Origin: Lachnospiraceae bacterium
GTDB lineage: Bacteria; Bacillota_A; Clostridia; Lachnospirales; Lachnospiraceae
Length of the DNA: 14,660 nucleotides
Assembly (NCBI GenBank): GCA_017435025.1
Contig: JAFSFU010000266.1
Span: 1 to 14,660, forward strand
Reading direction: 5' to 3'
Below are positions 1 to 6,680 of this stretch, piece by piece. The position numbers and the translations under genes were made by a program. The notes under the pieces were generated by a model. The model searched no databases. It saw nothing but the letters and a program-made list of their open reading frames with translations, and was not told the origin of the DNA. The first letter of the stretch is position 1; the number at the start of each line of letters is the position of its first letter.

Positions 1-37
1 ATCCGAAGGATGCGAGTGCCGCCCGGCTCACTATAAA

Positions 38-895
38 TTAAATAATATGATATTCTTTCAAGAGGAGTTCCAGATAATCCGAATCGGTTGTCGCTTTTTT
101 TAGATCATCGATTCGGGAATCGGCAAGGAGAAGCTGGGTAAGAGTTGCAAATTCGGTACGCCCCTCGATATGACTTTCCTTTTTCTCGAGTTTTAAGTAC
201 TTTTCCAGATCAAATTCTTCTAAGATCATATGCTTCACCTCCGCTTGATGACGTAGTAAGAAACTTTTTAGAATGTCATGATTGATACAATTTGCTACCG
301 CCAGGTCAACTGCTTCCGAAAGAGGACGTTTATTACGAAGTTCAATACGGATCTGTTCAATTAGATAGGAATATTCGTAAAGTTCCTGGCAAGCTTCCAT
401 CAATTTGGGGTTATGGCCATAATTGATGTTGATCATGGTTGCAGTACATTCAAGGCAAGCTTCTTGACCATTGTGTTGTGTAAAGGAATCGGAGAGGCGT
501 AGGATTCTGGAATCACCATCCTCTTCCGTACCATTATAAAATACAATGTAGTTTGGAGTTGGCAGTTTGAGCAGAGACTTGGAATAGATATTCAGTTCAT
601 GTTCTACAATATAGCCCTCGTAGACTCTGGAAAAATAAAAGAGTCCTCGTAATGGCATATTGGGATTCCAGGAAGCTTGAGCCTCATATAAATTTAATTC
701 GTTGTTAATGATGAATGAGATATCATTTTTCATACCCAGATAGAGAACACCTTCAATGGTGTTGATAATTAGGTCATCTGGATTTGTGTAATTGGATCCT
801 CTGACTGCGTTATAGAGACGAAGAAGGGCTGGTTTATTTCCGAATATCATCAGAAACAAACCATTTTTGTAGTTACGCTGAATGTGTGTTGTCAT
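38..895 (-). CDS. Rpn / PD-(D/E)XK nuclease-transposase family protein
   Basis: The product is 285 aa from the chosen start. It resembles the clostridial Rpn/PD-(D/E)XK nuclease-transposase proteins (relatives of YhgA/RpnA), some of which promote RecA-independent recombination. The likely nuclease core is residues 50-75: Asp58 in GMKNDISF, then a strand ending LYEAQ, so the catalytic lysine position is Gln73 (D-ExQ variant). Family-typical segments follow: NPNMPLRGLFYF (78-89), LPTPNYIVFYNG (111-122), LRLSDSF (132-138) and an acidic/leucine-rich tail ending LLLKEYHII. An ATG 15 bp upstream (910) is open, but GGAGGT lies 7 nt before the ATG at 895, so I prefer 895. It is the only minus-strand gene, faces away from rlmH, and shows no terminal repeats around it. 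The family assignment comes from remembered sequence patterns; DNA cleavage or mobility of this copy is unproven. Confidence 0.8.
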   Translation of the reverse strand: MTTHIQRNYKNGLFLMIFGNKPALLRLYNAVRGSNYTNPDDLIINTIEGVLYLGMKNDISFIINNELNLYEAQASWNPNMPLRGLFYFSRVYEGYIVEHELNIYSKSLLKLPTPNYIVFYNGTEEDGDSRILRLSDSFTQHNGQEACLECTATMININYGHNPKLMEACQELYEYSYLIEQIRIELRNKRPLSEAVDLAVANCINHDILKSFLLRHQAEVKHMILEEFDLEKYLKLEKKESHIEGRTEFATLTQLLLADSRIDDLKKATTDSDYLELLLKEYHII

Positions 896-1112
896 GTGTC
901 GTACCTCCATTGTACTAAAAGGTTATTTAGTTGTAAATGTAGTGGAAGTTGAATTCAGAAATAAAGATTCGAATTTCAGATACCACAGACACCCGGAAAC
1001 CGAGTAAAGACCTCAAGAGCTGAGGCAAGAATAAATTGTTGAGATAGAATAACATAAATAGTAATAAATGGCTATTGGCAAAAGTATATGAAAAATAAGG
1101 CCATTTTTTTAC

Positions 1113-1141
1113 TTGACAGATACTAACAGATGTTTTTTAAA
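1113..1141 (+). promoter_or_regulatory. candidate sigma-A promoter for rlmH
   Basis: A perfect -35 TTGACA (1113-1118) is followed after 17 bp by TTTAAA (1136-1141), which matches 4 of 6 bases of the -10 consensus. It lies 26 bp before the rlmH start codon, so the leader would be short. The rest of the 896-1167 gap is AT-rich and shows no ORF, RNA gene or convincing riboswitch. Confidence 0.5.
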
Positions 1142-1167
1142 AACATTGCGAATTAAGAGGTTTAATC

Positions 1168-1647
1168 ATGAAAATTACCATCATCACGGTCGGCAAGATC
1201 AAAGAAAAATACTTTACAGATGCGATTGCAGAATACTCCAAGCGTCTCAGCCGTTACTGTAAACTGGAGATTATCCAGGTGGCTGATGAGAAGACACCGG
1301 ACGGTGCCAGCGAAGCGTTGGAGACACAGATTAAAGACAAGGAAGGCGAGAGGATTTTGTCCAATATTAAGGATGGAAGCTACGTGGTTGCTCTTGCCAT
1401 TGAAGGAAATATGCTGGATTCGGAAGAACTGGCAGAGAAAATCGAAAAATGGGGTGTATCCGGCGTAAGCCAGATTGTATTTGTGATCGGTGGATCACTT
1501 GGACTGTCCAGGGCGGTTTTAAATCGTGCAGATTACAAACTTAGCTTTTCCAGAATGACATTTCCGCATCAGCTGATGCGTGTGATCCTGTTGGAGCAGA
1601 TTTATCGTGCGTACCGGATTATTCAGAACGAACCATATCATAAGTAA
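1168..1647 (+). CDS. rlmH: 23S rRNA (pseudouridine1915-N3)-methyltransferase RlmH
   Basis: RlmH is a small SPOUT-class methyltransferase that uses S-adenosylmethionine to methylate pseudouridine 1915 in helix 69 of 23S rRNA, on assembled 70S ribosomes. The protein is 159 aa, the usual family length. Visible hallmarks are the N-terminal [15 protein letters not shown], the glycine-rich SAM-binding knot segment [10 protein letters not shown] (105-114), [20 protein letters not shown] (132-151) and the diagnostic C-terminus NEPYHK. An AGAGGT Shine-Dalgarno lies 6 nt before the ATG. It appears to be monocistronic: 122 bp and a new promoter separate it from the next gene, although no clear intrinsic terminator follows. 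Assignment is essentially certain. Confidence 0.97.
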   Translation: MKITIITVGKIKEKYFTDAIAEYSKRLSRYCKLEIIQVADEKTPDGASEALETQIKDKEGERILSNIKDGSYVVALAIEGNMLDSEELAEKIEKWGVSGVSQIVFVIGGSLGLSRAVLNRADYKLSFSRMTFPHQLMRVILLEQIYRAYRIIQNEPYHK

Positions 1648-1700
1648 GTGCTTTTTATATAGTGGATCAGTAGTCTGCTGTGTCCGAAAACTTTATCGTC

Positions 1701-1728
1701 TTGAAATATTAGGGAGTAGTGGTATAAT
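1701..1728 (+). promoter_or_regulatory. sigma-A promoter for the VanW-domain gene
   Basis: TTGAAA (1701-1706) and a perfect TATAAT (1723-1728) are separated by 16 bp. It is one of the two best -10 matches in the window, 41 bp before the start codon at 1770, and should drive the two-gene unit that ends at the terminator at 3435-3474. Confidence 0.75.
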
Positions 1729-1769
1729 TCAATTACTGATCAATAAAAGCGGATGATGGAGATGAAAGT

Positions 1770-2660
1770 ATGAAAAAGAATTGTTTGGCAGCAATGGGTA
1801 TGGGGGCAATTCTGACAGCTGCAATGACGATTACTTCTTTTGCCGGCCAGTGGATAGAGGACTCTGCAGGCTGGTGGTATAAGAATGACGATGGAAGCTA
1901 TCCTGTAAATTACTGGCAGTGGATTGATGGAAATAAAGACGGAGTTGCAGAGTGCTACTATTTCGACAGTGCCGGTTATATGTGGAAAACAGGAACGCTG
2001 ACGCCGGACGGGTATCAGGTAAATGCAGATGGTGCATGGGTTGAGAATGGTGTGATTCAGACAAAAGCCGCAGTAGAGAAGGAGTTTGATCTGAATGCCT
2101 ATATGCGTCACAACAACGATCTGTTCCTGGTGTTTGGTATGAATCAGGACGCTTATCTGCAGCATTATAAAACAATTGGAAAAAACGAAAACCGCATTAC
2201 AAAAATGCAGGGATGGGAAGATACATGGATCGGTTCCTGTACTACCTATTTTAATGAGACGATTCCGAGAGCCAAAAATGTTCACTTAGCAACGGAGCGA
2301 ATCAATGGAAAAGTACTTCAGCCCGGAGAATTGATGTCTTTCAGCGATACGATCTTATCAAGAACAACTGCCAACGGTTATGTGTCTGCGCCGGCGATCA
2401 AGCGTTATGAGATTGGTGGCGGAATTTGTCAGGTGTCCTCTACACTCTACGCAGCAATGTGCCGTGCCGGAATGCCCGCAGTGGAGCGCCACCCGCATTC
2501 AGAGCCGATTTCGTATCTTCCAAAGGGACTTGATGCAACAATCTCGGAAGGATATCTGGATCTGAAGATTCAGAATATATATGATTGGCCGTTGAAGATT
2601 CATGCGAAGGCAGAAAATGGTGCATTGACTGTATCTTTGGAACTCCTTAAAGTGGAGTAA
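1770..2660 (+). CDS. secreted VanW-domain protein with cell-wall-binding-like N-terminus
   Basis: This 296-aa protein is built from four parts. Residues 1-25 are a signal peptide (KKN, hydrophobic core, TSFA before the likely cleavage site). Residues 26-98 resemble choline/cell-wall-binding repeats, rich in W, Y and G (AGWWYKNDDGSYPVNYWQWI, YYFDSAGYMWKTG). Residues 106-142 match a short module I recall from clostridial exported proteins (FDLNAYMRHNNDL...HYKTIGKNENR). Residues 157-277 are a VanW domain with GGGICQVSSTLY (216-227), ERHPHS (239-244) and GLDATI (253-258). VanW is named from vancomycin resistance clusters, but its function is unknown and no other van gene is nearby, so a general envelope role is likelier than resistance. 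GGAGATGA precedes the ATG. It is probably co-transcribed with the membrane protein gene 25 bp downstream. Confidence 0.88.
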   Translation: MKKNCLAAMGMGAILTAAMTITSFAGQWIEDSAGWWYKNDDGSYPVNYWQWIDGNKDGVAECYYFDSAGYMWKTGTLTPDGYQVNADGAWVENGVIQTKAAVEKEFDLNAYMRHNNDLFLVFGMNQDAYLQHYKTIGKNENRITKMQGWEDTWIGSCTTYFNETIPRAKNVHLATERINGKVLQPGELMSFSDTILSRTTANGYVSAPAIKRYEIGGGICQVSSTLYAAMCRAGMPAVERHPHSEPISYLPKGLDATISEGYLDLKIQNIYDWPLKIHAKAENGALTVSLELLKVE

Positions 2661-2685
2661 GACGTGAAAATAGATTGGATACTGT

Positions 2686-3429
2686 ATGAAAAAAATTGAA
2701 TTTACATTCATGTTGAAGCGCTATTTGGTGAAGTTTGCACTGCGTCTGTGTATTTTCCTGGGTGTGCTGTGGCTGTATCTGACTTCGGAAGTCAGTTTGT
2801 GGGATCTTTCTCAGCAGCCGCTTTGGATGGGGATTACCCCTATGCATGTGCTTTGGCTGGCATTTATGCTGATCATGTTCAGCCATATTTTTCACGGAAA
2901 ACTGCGGACGATGGCCCTTCGAAAAGCAAGAAAAGAGGAGTATAAACCGGTTGAGGGATATTCGGAACTGGAGATGTACCGTCACCTGAAAGAGCAGAAC
3001 ATCCGTGCATGGAACGTGATGCTGGTATGGCTTTTGGGAAATGCCGCAGTTGGACTATTGCAGCTGGTTGGCATGCTGGATCGTTCTGATCTGCTCATGC
3101 TCACAGTGTTCTACTTTTTGTGCGATTACATATGCATTTTGATCTTCTGTCCGTTCCAGACCTGTTTGATGAAGAATAAGTGCTGTGTGAATTGTCGTAT
3201 TTACGACTGGGGTCATTTTATGATGTTCACTCCCATGCTGTTTATTCCGAATTTTTATAGCTGGAGCTTGTTTTTTACCGCCTGTGTGGTGCTGATTCGA
3301 TGGGAGATCGTTTACGCAAGCCACATGGAGCGCTTCTGGAGTGGATCCAATCAAATGTTACAGTGCGCAAATTGCAGGGATAAGACTTGTCAGATCAAGC
3401 GCAAAGTCCGAAATATATGTATCAAATAA
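2686..3429 (+). CDS. uncharacterised multi-spanning membrane protein with paired CxxC motifs
   Basis: I do not recognise a named family. The 247-aa product has hydrophobic stretches near residues 15-33, 52-69, 110-128, 136-157 and 178-205 (the last possibly two spans), with a charged segment at 71-108 (KARKEEYKPVEGYSELEMYR). Cysteines cluster at two places: KNKCCVNCRIYDW (Cys166, 167, 170), just before the last hydrophobic stretch, and LQCANCRDKTCQIKRK (Cys227, 230, 235) in the basic tail. Both contain the element NCR, which suggests a shared metal or redox site formed by two CxxC pairs; this is inference. The Shine-Dalgarno is poor (only TGGA about 9 nt upstream), hinting at translation coupled to the VanW-domain gene. 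An intrinsic terminator follows the stop by 5 bp, so the two genes form a closed unit. Confidence 0.72.
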   Translation: MKKIEFTFMLKRYLVKFALRLCIFLGVLWLYLTSEVSLWDLSQQPLWMGITPMHVLWLAFMLIMFSHIFHGKLRTMALRKARKEEYKPVEGYSELEMYRHLKEQNIRAWNVMLVWLLGNAAVGLLQLVGMLDRSDLLMLTVFYFLCDYICILIFCPFQTCLMKNKCCVNCRIYDWGHFMMFTPMLFIPNFYSWSLFFTACVVLIRWEIVYASHMERFWSGSNQMLQCANCRDKTCQIKRKVRNICIK

Positions 3430-3434
3430 AAGAG

Positions 3435-3474
3435 AAAGGTATCAGATGCAAAGCCCGTATCTGATACCTTTTTT
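3435..3474 (+). terminator. intrinsic terminator closing the VanW-domain unit
   Basis: A perfect 13-bp stem, AAAGGTATCAGAT (3435-3447) paired with ATCTGATACCTTT (3459-3471), encloses an 11-nt loop and runs into a T tract (3469-3474). It starts 5 bp after the stop of the membrane protein gene and ends just before the spoIIIA promoter, insulating the operon. Confidence 0.93.
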
Positions 3475-3477
3475 CTG

Positions 3478-3505
3478 TCATAAACCTGTCCGCTTTTCAT
3501 ATATT
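3478..3505 (+). promoter_or_regulatory. sigma-E-like promoter of the spoIIIA operon
   Basis: TCATAAA (3478-3484) matches the -35 side of the sporulation sigma-E consensus (K-M-ATATT) at its first five positions. CATATATT (3498-3505) matches 6 of 7 defined positions of the -10 consensus CATACA-T. The spacing is 13 bp, close to the usual 14. In B. subtilis the spoIIIA operon is transcribed by sigma-E in the mother cell, so both position and context fit. Transcription would begin around 3512, almost on top of the Shine-Dalgarno AAAGGAG (3511-3517). Confidence 0.65.
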
Positions 3506-3526
3506 GAGGTAAAGGAGCGTGAGAAT

Positions 3527-4426
3527 ATGGCTGTGTTGGAACTAAAACAGGAACTGGAGAAGCAGATTTCGGACTGGAGTTTGGTGCAGGAGATACGGAT
3601 TCGAGCGGGTTACCCAGTCTTGCTATATATCAACGGTCAGGAAATCTGTCTAAAAAATAAGATCGCAGATAGTTCTCTGATCAGGGAGATCCTTGGCATC
3701 GTTTCCGGGCATTCTCTTTATGCGTACGAAGATGAGATCCGGCAGGGATTTATCACAATGGAAGGCGGTCATCGGGTCGGACTCTGTGGAACTGCTGTCA
3801 CAGACGATACCGGTTTCGCACTTCGCACTATCAAAGAGGTGTCAGCCATCAATATCCGGTTGGCACGCCAGAGAATTGGCTGTTCGGATTCAGTCATACC
3901 GTATCTCTATGAAAATGGAATCTTGCAAAATACGTTGCTTCTCTCACCGCCCGGTGGTGGAAAGACCACGATGCTGCGAGACGTGATCCGTCAGGTTTCC
4001 GATGGGAATGCATATGGAAAAGGGCAGACCGTTTCTGTTGTGGATGAGAGGTCAGAACTTGCTTCGTGTCTGCATGGAATTCCGCAGTGCGATCTGGGTA
4101 TGCGAACAGATGTGATGGATCGATGCCCTAAGGCATATGGGATGCGAATGATGCTTCGTTCTATGGCACCGAGGGTTGTAGCTGTGGACGAGATTGGGAC
4201 AAGAGCAGATTTTGAGGCATTGCGTGAGGTGCTAAAATGCGGATGCCGGATTCTCGCAACCGTTCACGGAGATGAAGCAGAAGATATCAGAAAAAAAACG
4301 GATTTTTGTGAGTTGGTGCAGGAGGGAATGTTTTCACGGATCGTGGTTTTAAAGAGCTGTCCTACACCCGGAATTATCGAGGGAATCTACAATGAAAGGT
4401 TTGAGAGAATGCAATGCGCTACATAG
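3527..4426 (+). CDS. spoIIIAA: stage III sporulation protein AA (secretion-type ATPase)
   Basis: SpoIIIAA is the cytoplasmic ATPase of the SpoIIIA-SpoIIQ complex that links mother cell and engulfed forespore, and is related to type II/IV secretion ATPases. The 299-aa protein shows the Walker A loop SPPGGGKTT (140-148; serine where many have glycine), VDERSE (172-177), the Walker B strand VVAVDEIG (217-224) and ATVHGDE (244-250). The reading frame is open upstream to 3341, but that part overlaps the previous gene and the terminator. The ATG at 3527 has AAAGGAG 9 nt ahead and gives the family N-terminus with the expected QEIRIRAGYP strand (21-30). Its 3' end overlaps spoIIIAB by 13 bp, implying coupled translation. 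Confidence 0.96.
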   Translation: MAVLELKQELEKQISDWSLVQEIRIRAGYPVLLYINGQEICLKNKIADSSLIREILGIVSGHSLYAYEDEIRQGFITMEGGHRVGLCGTAVTDDTGFALRTIKEVSAINIRLARQRIGCSDSVIPYLYENGILQNTLLLSPPGGGKTTMLRDVIRQVSDGNAYGKGQTVSVVDERSELASCLHGIPQCDLGMRTDVMDRCPKAYGMRMMLRSMAPRVVAVDEIGTRADFEALREVLKCGCRILATVHGDEAEDIRKKTDFCELVQEGMFSRIVVLKSCPTPGIIEGIYNERFERMQCAT

Positions 4427-4929
4427 GGATTTTATTGATGGCAGGCACCTTGATCGCAGGCGGTTTCGCCGCAGCTGAACAATACAGAGAACGGGCTGAG
4501 GTGTTGGGACAGTTGCGACAGATGGTTTATTATTTGAAAAATCAGATTATGTATGCCAACGCCCCGCTTCCGACTGCATTGGCTGAGGCGGGGACGCGGT
4601 TTGAAGGTGAGACGGCGGCTTTTTTTCATAGGACTGCCGGACGGATGCAGATGGAGAAGACAAAGGAAGTTTCCGAAATCTGGAGGGAAGAGGCAGAAAA
4701 AATGTTTCAGAGGGTATCGATGGGGAGACAGGACCGGGAAAATCTTCTTGCACTTGGCAGGCAGCTGGGTCTCTCAGATCGGTCCATGCAGGAGAGGACA
4801 CTGCTTTTTTATCTGGAGCAGACAGATGAATCGATGGCGCATTTCAGACAGGACCTGGAAGCAAGAACCAAGCTGTTTCGGTGTCTGGGAATGACTGCAG
4901 GATTGTTCCTTATGGTTCTTCTGGCATAA
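4414..4929 (+). CDS. spoIIIAB: stage III sporulation protein AB
   Basis: This is a mother-cell membrane protein of the SpoIIIA complex, thought to sit beside the SpoIIIAA ATPase and to resemble the cytoplasmic domains of GspF-type platform proteins. The protein is 171 aa, the usual length. It has an N-terminal membrane segment (about 4-20, IGILLMAGTLIAGGFAA), a long helical cytoplasmic part with the typical RQMVYYLKNQIMYANAPLP (35-53), and a second membrane segment at the C-terminus (about 156-171). The start lies inside the 3' end of spoIIIAA. The stop TAA is directly abutted by an ATG, but that is not the preferred spoIIIAC start. Confidence 0.94.
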   Translation: MRYIGILLMAGTLIAGGFAAAEQYRERAEVLGQLRQMVYYLKNQIMYANAPLPTALAEAGTRFEGETAAFFHRTAGRMQMEKTKEVSEIWREEAEKMFQRVSMGRQDRENLLALGRQLGLSDRSMQERTLLFYLEQTDESMAHFRQDLEARTKLFRCLGMTAGLFLMVLLA

Positions 4930-4950
4930 ATGTCGAAAGTGGAGGGAGAA

Positions 4951-5145
4951 ATGGAGGTAAATTTAATTTTTAAAATTGCCGCAGTTGGAATTTTGGTGTC
5001 CGTGCTGTGCCAGGTGTTGAAGCATAGTGGAAGGGAAGACCAGGCGTTTCTCACCAGTCTGGCCGGATTGGTTCTGGTTCTGTTTTGGATCGTGCCTTAC
5101 ATATATGAGCTCTTCGAGACTATAAAAAAGTTGTTTGCATTGTAG
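4951..5145 (+). CDS. spoIIIAC: stage III sporulation protein AC
   Basis: This is a 64-aa, two-span membrane protein of the SpoIIIA complex and belongs to the same family as SpoIIIAD. The sequence has hydrophobic spans at about 6-22 (FKIAAVGILVSVLCQVL) and 32-50 (FLTSLAGLVLVLFWIVPYI), joined by a short polar loop (KHSGREDQ), and ends in a basic amphipathic tail. An ATG at 4930 would add seven residues, but GGAGGGAGAA sits directly before the ATG at 4951 and the shorter form gives the typical N-terminus (MEVNLIFKIAAVG). The small size makes it easy to miss, but the flanking genes leave no doubt. Confidence 0.94.
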   Translation: MEVNLIFKIAAVGILVSVLCQVLKHSGREDQAFLTSLAGLVLVLFWIVPYIYELFETIKKLFAL

Positions 5146-5157
5146 GAGGGATGAAGA

Positions 5158-5544
5158 ATGTCCATAGCGCAGGCGGCAGTTCTCGGTATTACAGCGGTGG
5201 TTCTGGCATTGCAGCTAAAATCGCTGAAAACAGAATATGCACTCTATCTGGTTCTGGGAACGACAGTTATTGTTGCCTTTCTTGGGATTTCAAGACTGGA
5301 ATTGATCGTGGAGACTGTTCGCACGATCAGCGGTTATCTGCCGGTCGATCCCATGTATTTGGGAACGCTGCTGAAATTGGTCGGCGTTGCCTACATTGCA
5401 GAGTTTGCATCAGGGATTTGCAAAGATGCAGGATATGGGGCGCTCGGGGTGCAGATAGAAACCTTTGGAAAACTGTCCATTCTTGCAATCAGTGCTCCGA
5501 TTTTGGTGGCACTTTTGGAAACGCTGCAGAGGTTTGCTGCATGA
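5158..5544 (+). CDS. spoIIIAD: stage III sporulation protein AD
   Basis: SpoIIIAD is a polytopic membrane component of the SpoIIIA complex and a larger relative of SpoIIIAC. The protein is 128 aa with about four hydrophobic spans (near 3-20, 28-48, 67-85 and 106-124). The conserved-looking stretch LLKLVGVAYIAEFASGICKD lies at 70-89 and GKLSILAISAPI at 104-115. GTAGGAGGG lies 7 nt upstream of the ATG. Its stop codon overlaps the ATG of spoIIIAE in an ATGA arrangement, so the two are probably translated together. Confidence 0.95.
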   Translation: MSIAQAAVLGITAVVLALQLKSLKTEYALYLVLGTTVIVAFLGISRLELIVETVRTISGYLPVDPMYLGTLLKLVGVAYIAEFASGICKDAGYGALGVQIETFGKLSILAISAPILVALLETLQRFAA

Positions 5545-6677
5545 GGAAGCTGGTGGTGTTCTGGGTGCTTTTGTTGTCTCTCGTGGCGACACCGTTCCGG
5601 GCAAGAGGAGAAACAGCCGAAGAGTTTCGGACCGAAGATATCCAAAAATTTTTGGATTCACTGGAAATAAACGCAGATGGAAACAGTGGAAAACAAACTT
5701 TTGCGGAATTGATGGATGAGCTGATGGAAGGGAATCTTGCGGATATCTTAAAGCAGGGGATCAGATACAGTATCCAGGGTGTCTGGTCGGAGATTCGCAC
5801 CAACTGGGCATTGATGGGCCAAATTTTTGTGCTGGCGGTGGTTGGGGCTGCCTTTTCCGGTTTCTCCGGTATTTTTGGCTCCGGTCATGTGACAGAAACA
5901 GGATTTTATGTCATATATCTGTTGATCATGACGTTTTTGACCTCCAGTTTCTTTGCCAGTGTGAACATTGCAGGCCGGGTGACCGGAGAATTGGCGGAGT
6001 TTATGCGTGTCCTTTTGCCTGCGTATTTTCTGGCAGTGACAGCAGCCGGAGGTGTGTTGACCTCAGCGGCAGTCTGTGGGTTTACTTTTGGAGCAATAGG
6101 GATTGTACAGGTTGTCCTGGCAGATTTTTTAATCCCATTGACCAGAATTTATATGATGCTGGTGCTGGCAGGAAATCTGGTAAAGGAGGACATGATCTCC
6201 AAATGCATGGAACTGTTGGAACATGTGATCGTATGGTCTTTGAAGACCATGTTTGGAATCGTGGTCGGATTCCATGTGATCCAGGGAATGATCCTGCCTC
6301 AGGCAGATGCGTTGAAAAATGCATCTGTTATGCGTCTGGCACAGGTAATTCCAGGAGCCGGAGCAATGGCGGGTTCACTGACTCAGATGGTTTTGGGTTC
6401 CGGTGTGCTGATCAAAAACACGGCCGGTGCAGCCGGAGTTCTGGTCATGCTCCTGATCGCAGCGGTGCCGATGATTAAACTGCTGGTACTGATGTGCATG
6501 TATTATCTGGCAGGTGCACTGATGCAGCCGGTCTGTGATAAACGTCTGGTAGCCTGTATGACAGGGACGGCGGTGAGCCATGGGATTCTTTTGAAGATCG
6601 TAGCGTATTCGATGGCACTGTTTGCGGTGACGATCGCAGTGCTCTGTATTTCAACCAATGGTGTCTGGCAGGTGTAG
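5541..6677 (+). CDS. spoIIIAE: stage III sporulation protein AE
   Basis: SpoIIIAE is the largest membrane protein of the SpoIIIA complex and a candidate permease-like part of the feeding channel. The protein is 378 aa, close to the roughly 400 aa of B. subtilis. It begins with a signal-peptide-like segment (MRKLVVFWVLLLSLVATPFR) and a soluble region at about 24-90. After this come at least six hydrophobic spans between 92 and 373, with a glycine/alanine-rich conserved core (VIPGAGAMAGSLTQMVLGSG near 274-293). The same frame is open back to 5151, but that part overlays spoIIIAD and reads as low-complexity nonsense. The ATG at 5541 overlaps the spoIIIAD stop by 4 bp. Confidence 0.94.
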   Translation: MRKLVVFWVLLLSLVATPFRARGETAEEFRTEDIQKFLDSLEINADGNSGKQTFAELMDELMEGNLADILKQGIRYSIQGVWSEIRTNWALMGQIFVLAVVGAAFSGFSGIFGSGHVTETGFYVIYLLIMTFLTSSFFASVNIAGRVTGELAEFMRVLLPAYFLAVTAAGGVLTSAAVCGFTFGAIGIVQVVLADFLIPLTRIYMMLVLAGNLVKEDMISKCMELLEHVIVWSLKTMFGIVVGFHVIQGMILPQADALKNASVMRLAQVIPGAGAMAGSLTQMVLGSGVLIKNTAGAAGVLVMLLIAAVPMIKLLVLMCMYYLAGALMQPVCDKRLVACMTGTAVSHGILLKIVAYSMALFAVTIAVLCISTNGVWQV

Positions 6678-6680
6678 AAG

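Noticed and set aside
1..37. GC-richer stretch beyond the 3' end of the Rpn-type gene as a terminator or element end
   Set aside because: The possible stem needs a bulge and has no T tract, and too little sequence is visible to judge.
1011..1025. Small hairpin CCTCA-AGAGC-TGAGG in the gap before rlmH
   Set aside because: Five base pairs with no T tract and no riboswitch-like surroundings are too weak to call.
1066..1110. Possible terminator in the gap before rlmH (AAATGGC / GCCATTT followed by Ts)
   Set aside because: The stem is only 7 bp with a 27-nt loop, and no + strand gene precedes it. It is more likely chance in AT-rich sequence.
1740..2285. 181-codon minus-strand open frame opposite the VanW-domain gene
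   Set aside because: It is Cys/Ile/His-rich without a ribosome site. The sense gene has a promoter, a signal peptide and clear domains.
3341..3526. In-frame upstream extension of spoIIIAA adding 62 residues
   Set aside because: It would translate through the end of the previous gene, the intrinsic terminator and the sigma-E-like promoter. The ATG at 3527 has a strong Shine-Dalgarno and the family N-terminus.
5151..5540. In-frame upstream extension of spoIIIAE adding 130 residues
   Set aside because: It lies wholly over spoIIIAD in another frame, gives a Cys/Gly-rich sequence unlike any SpoIIIAE, and the ATG at 5541 gives a proper signal-peptide start overlapping the spoIIIAD stop by 4 bp.
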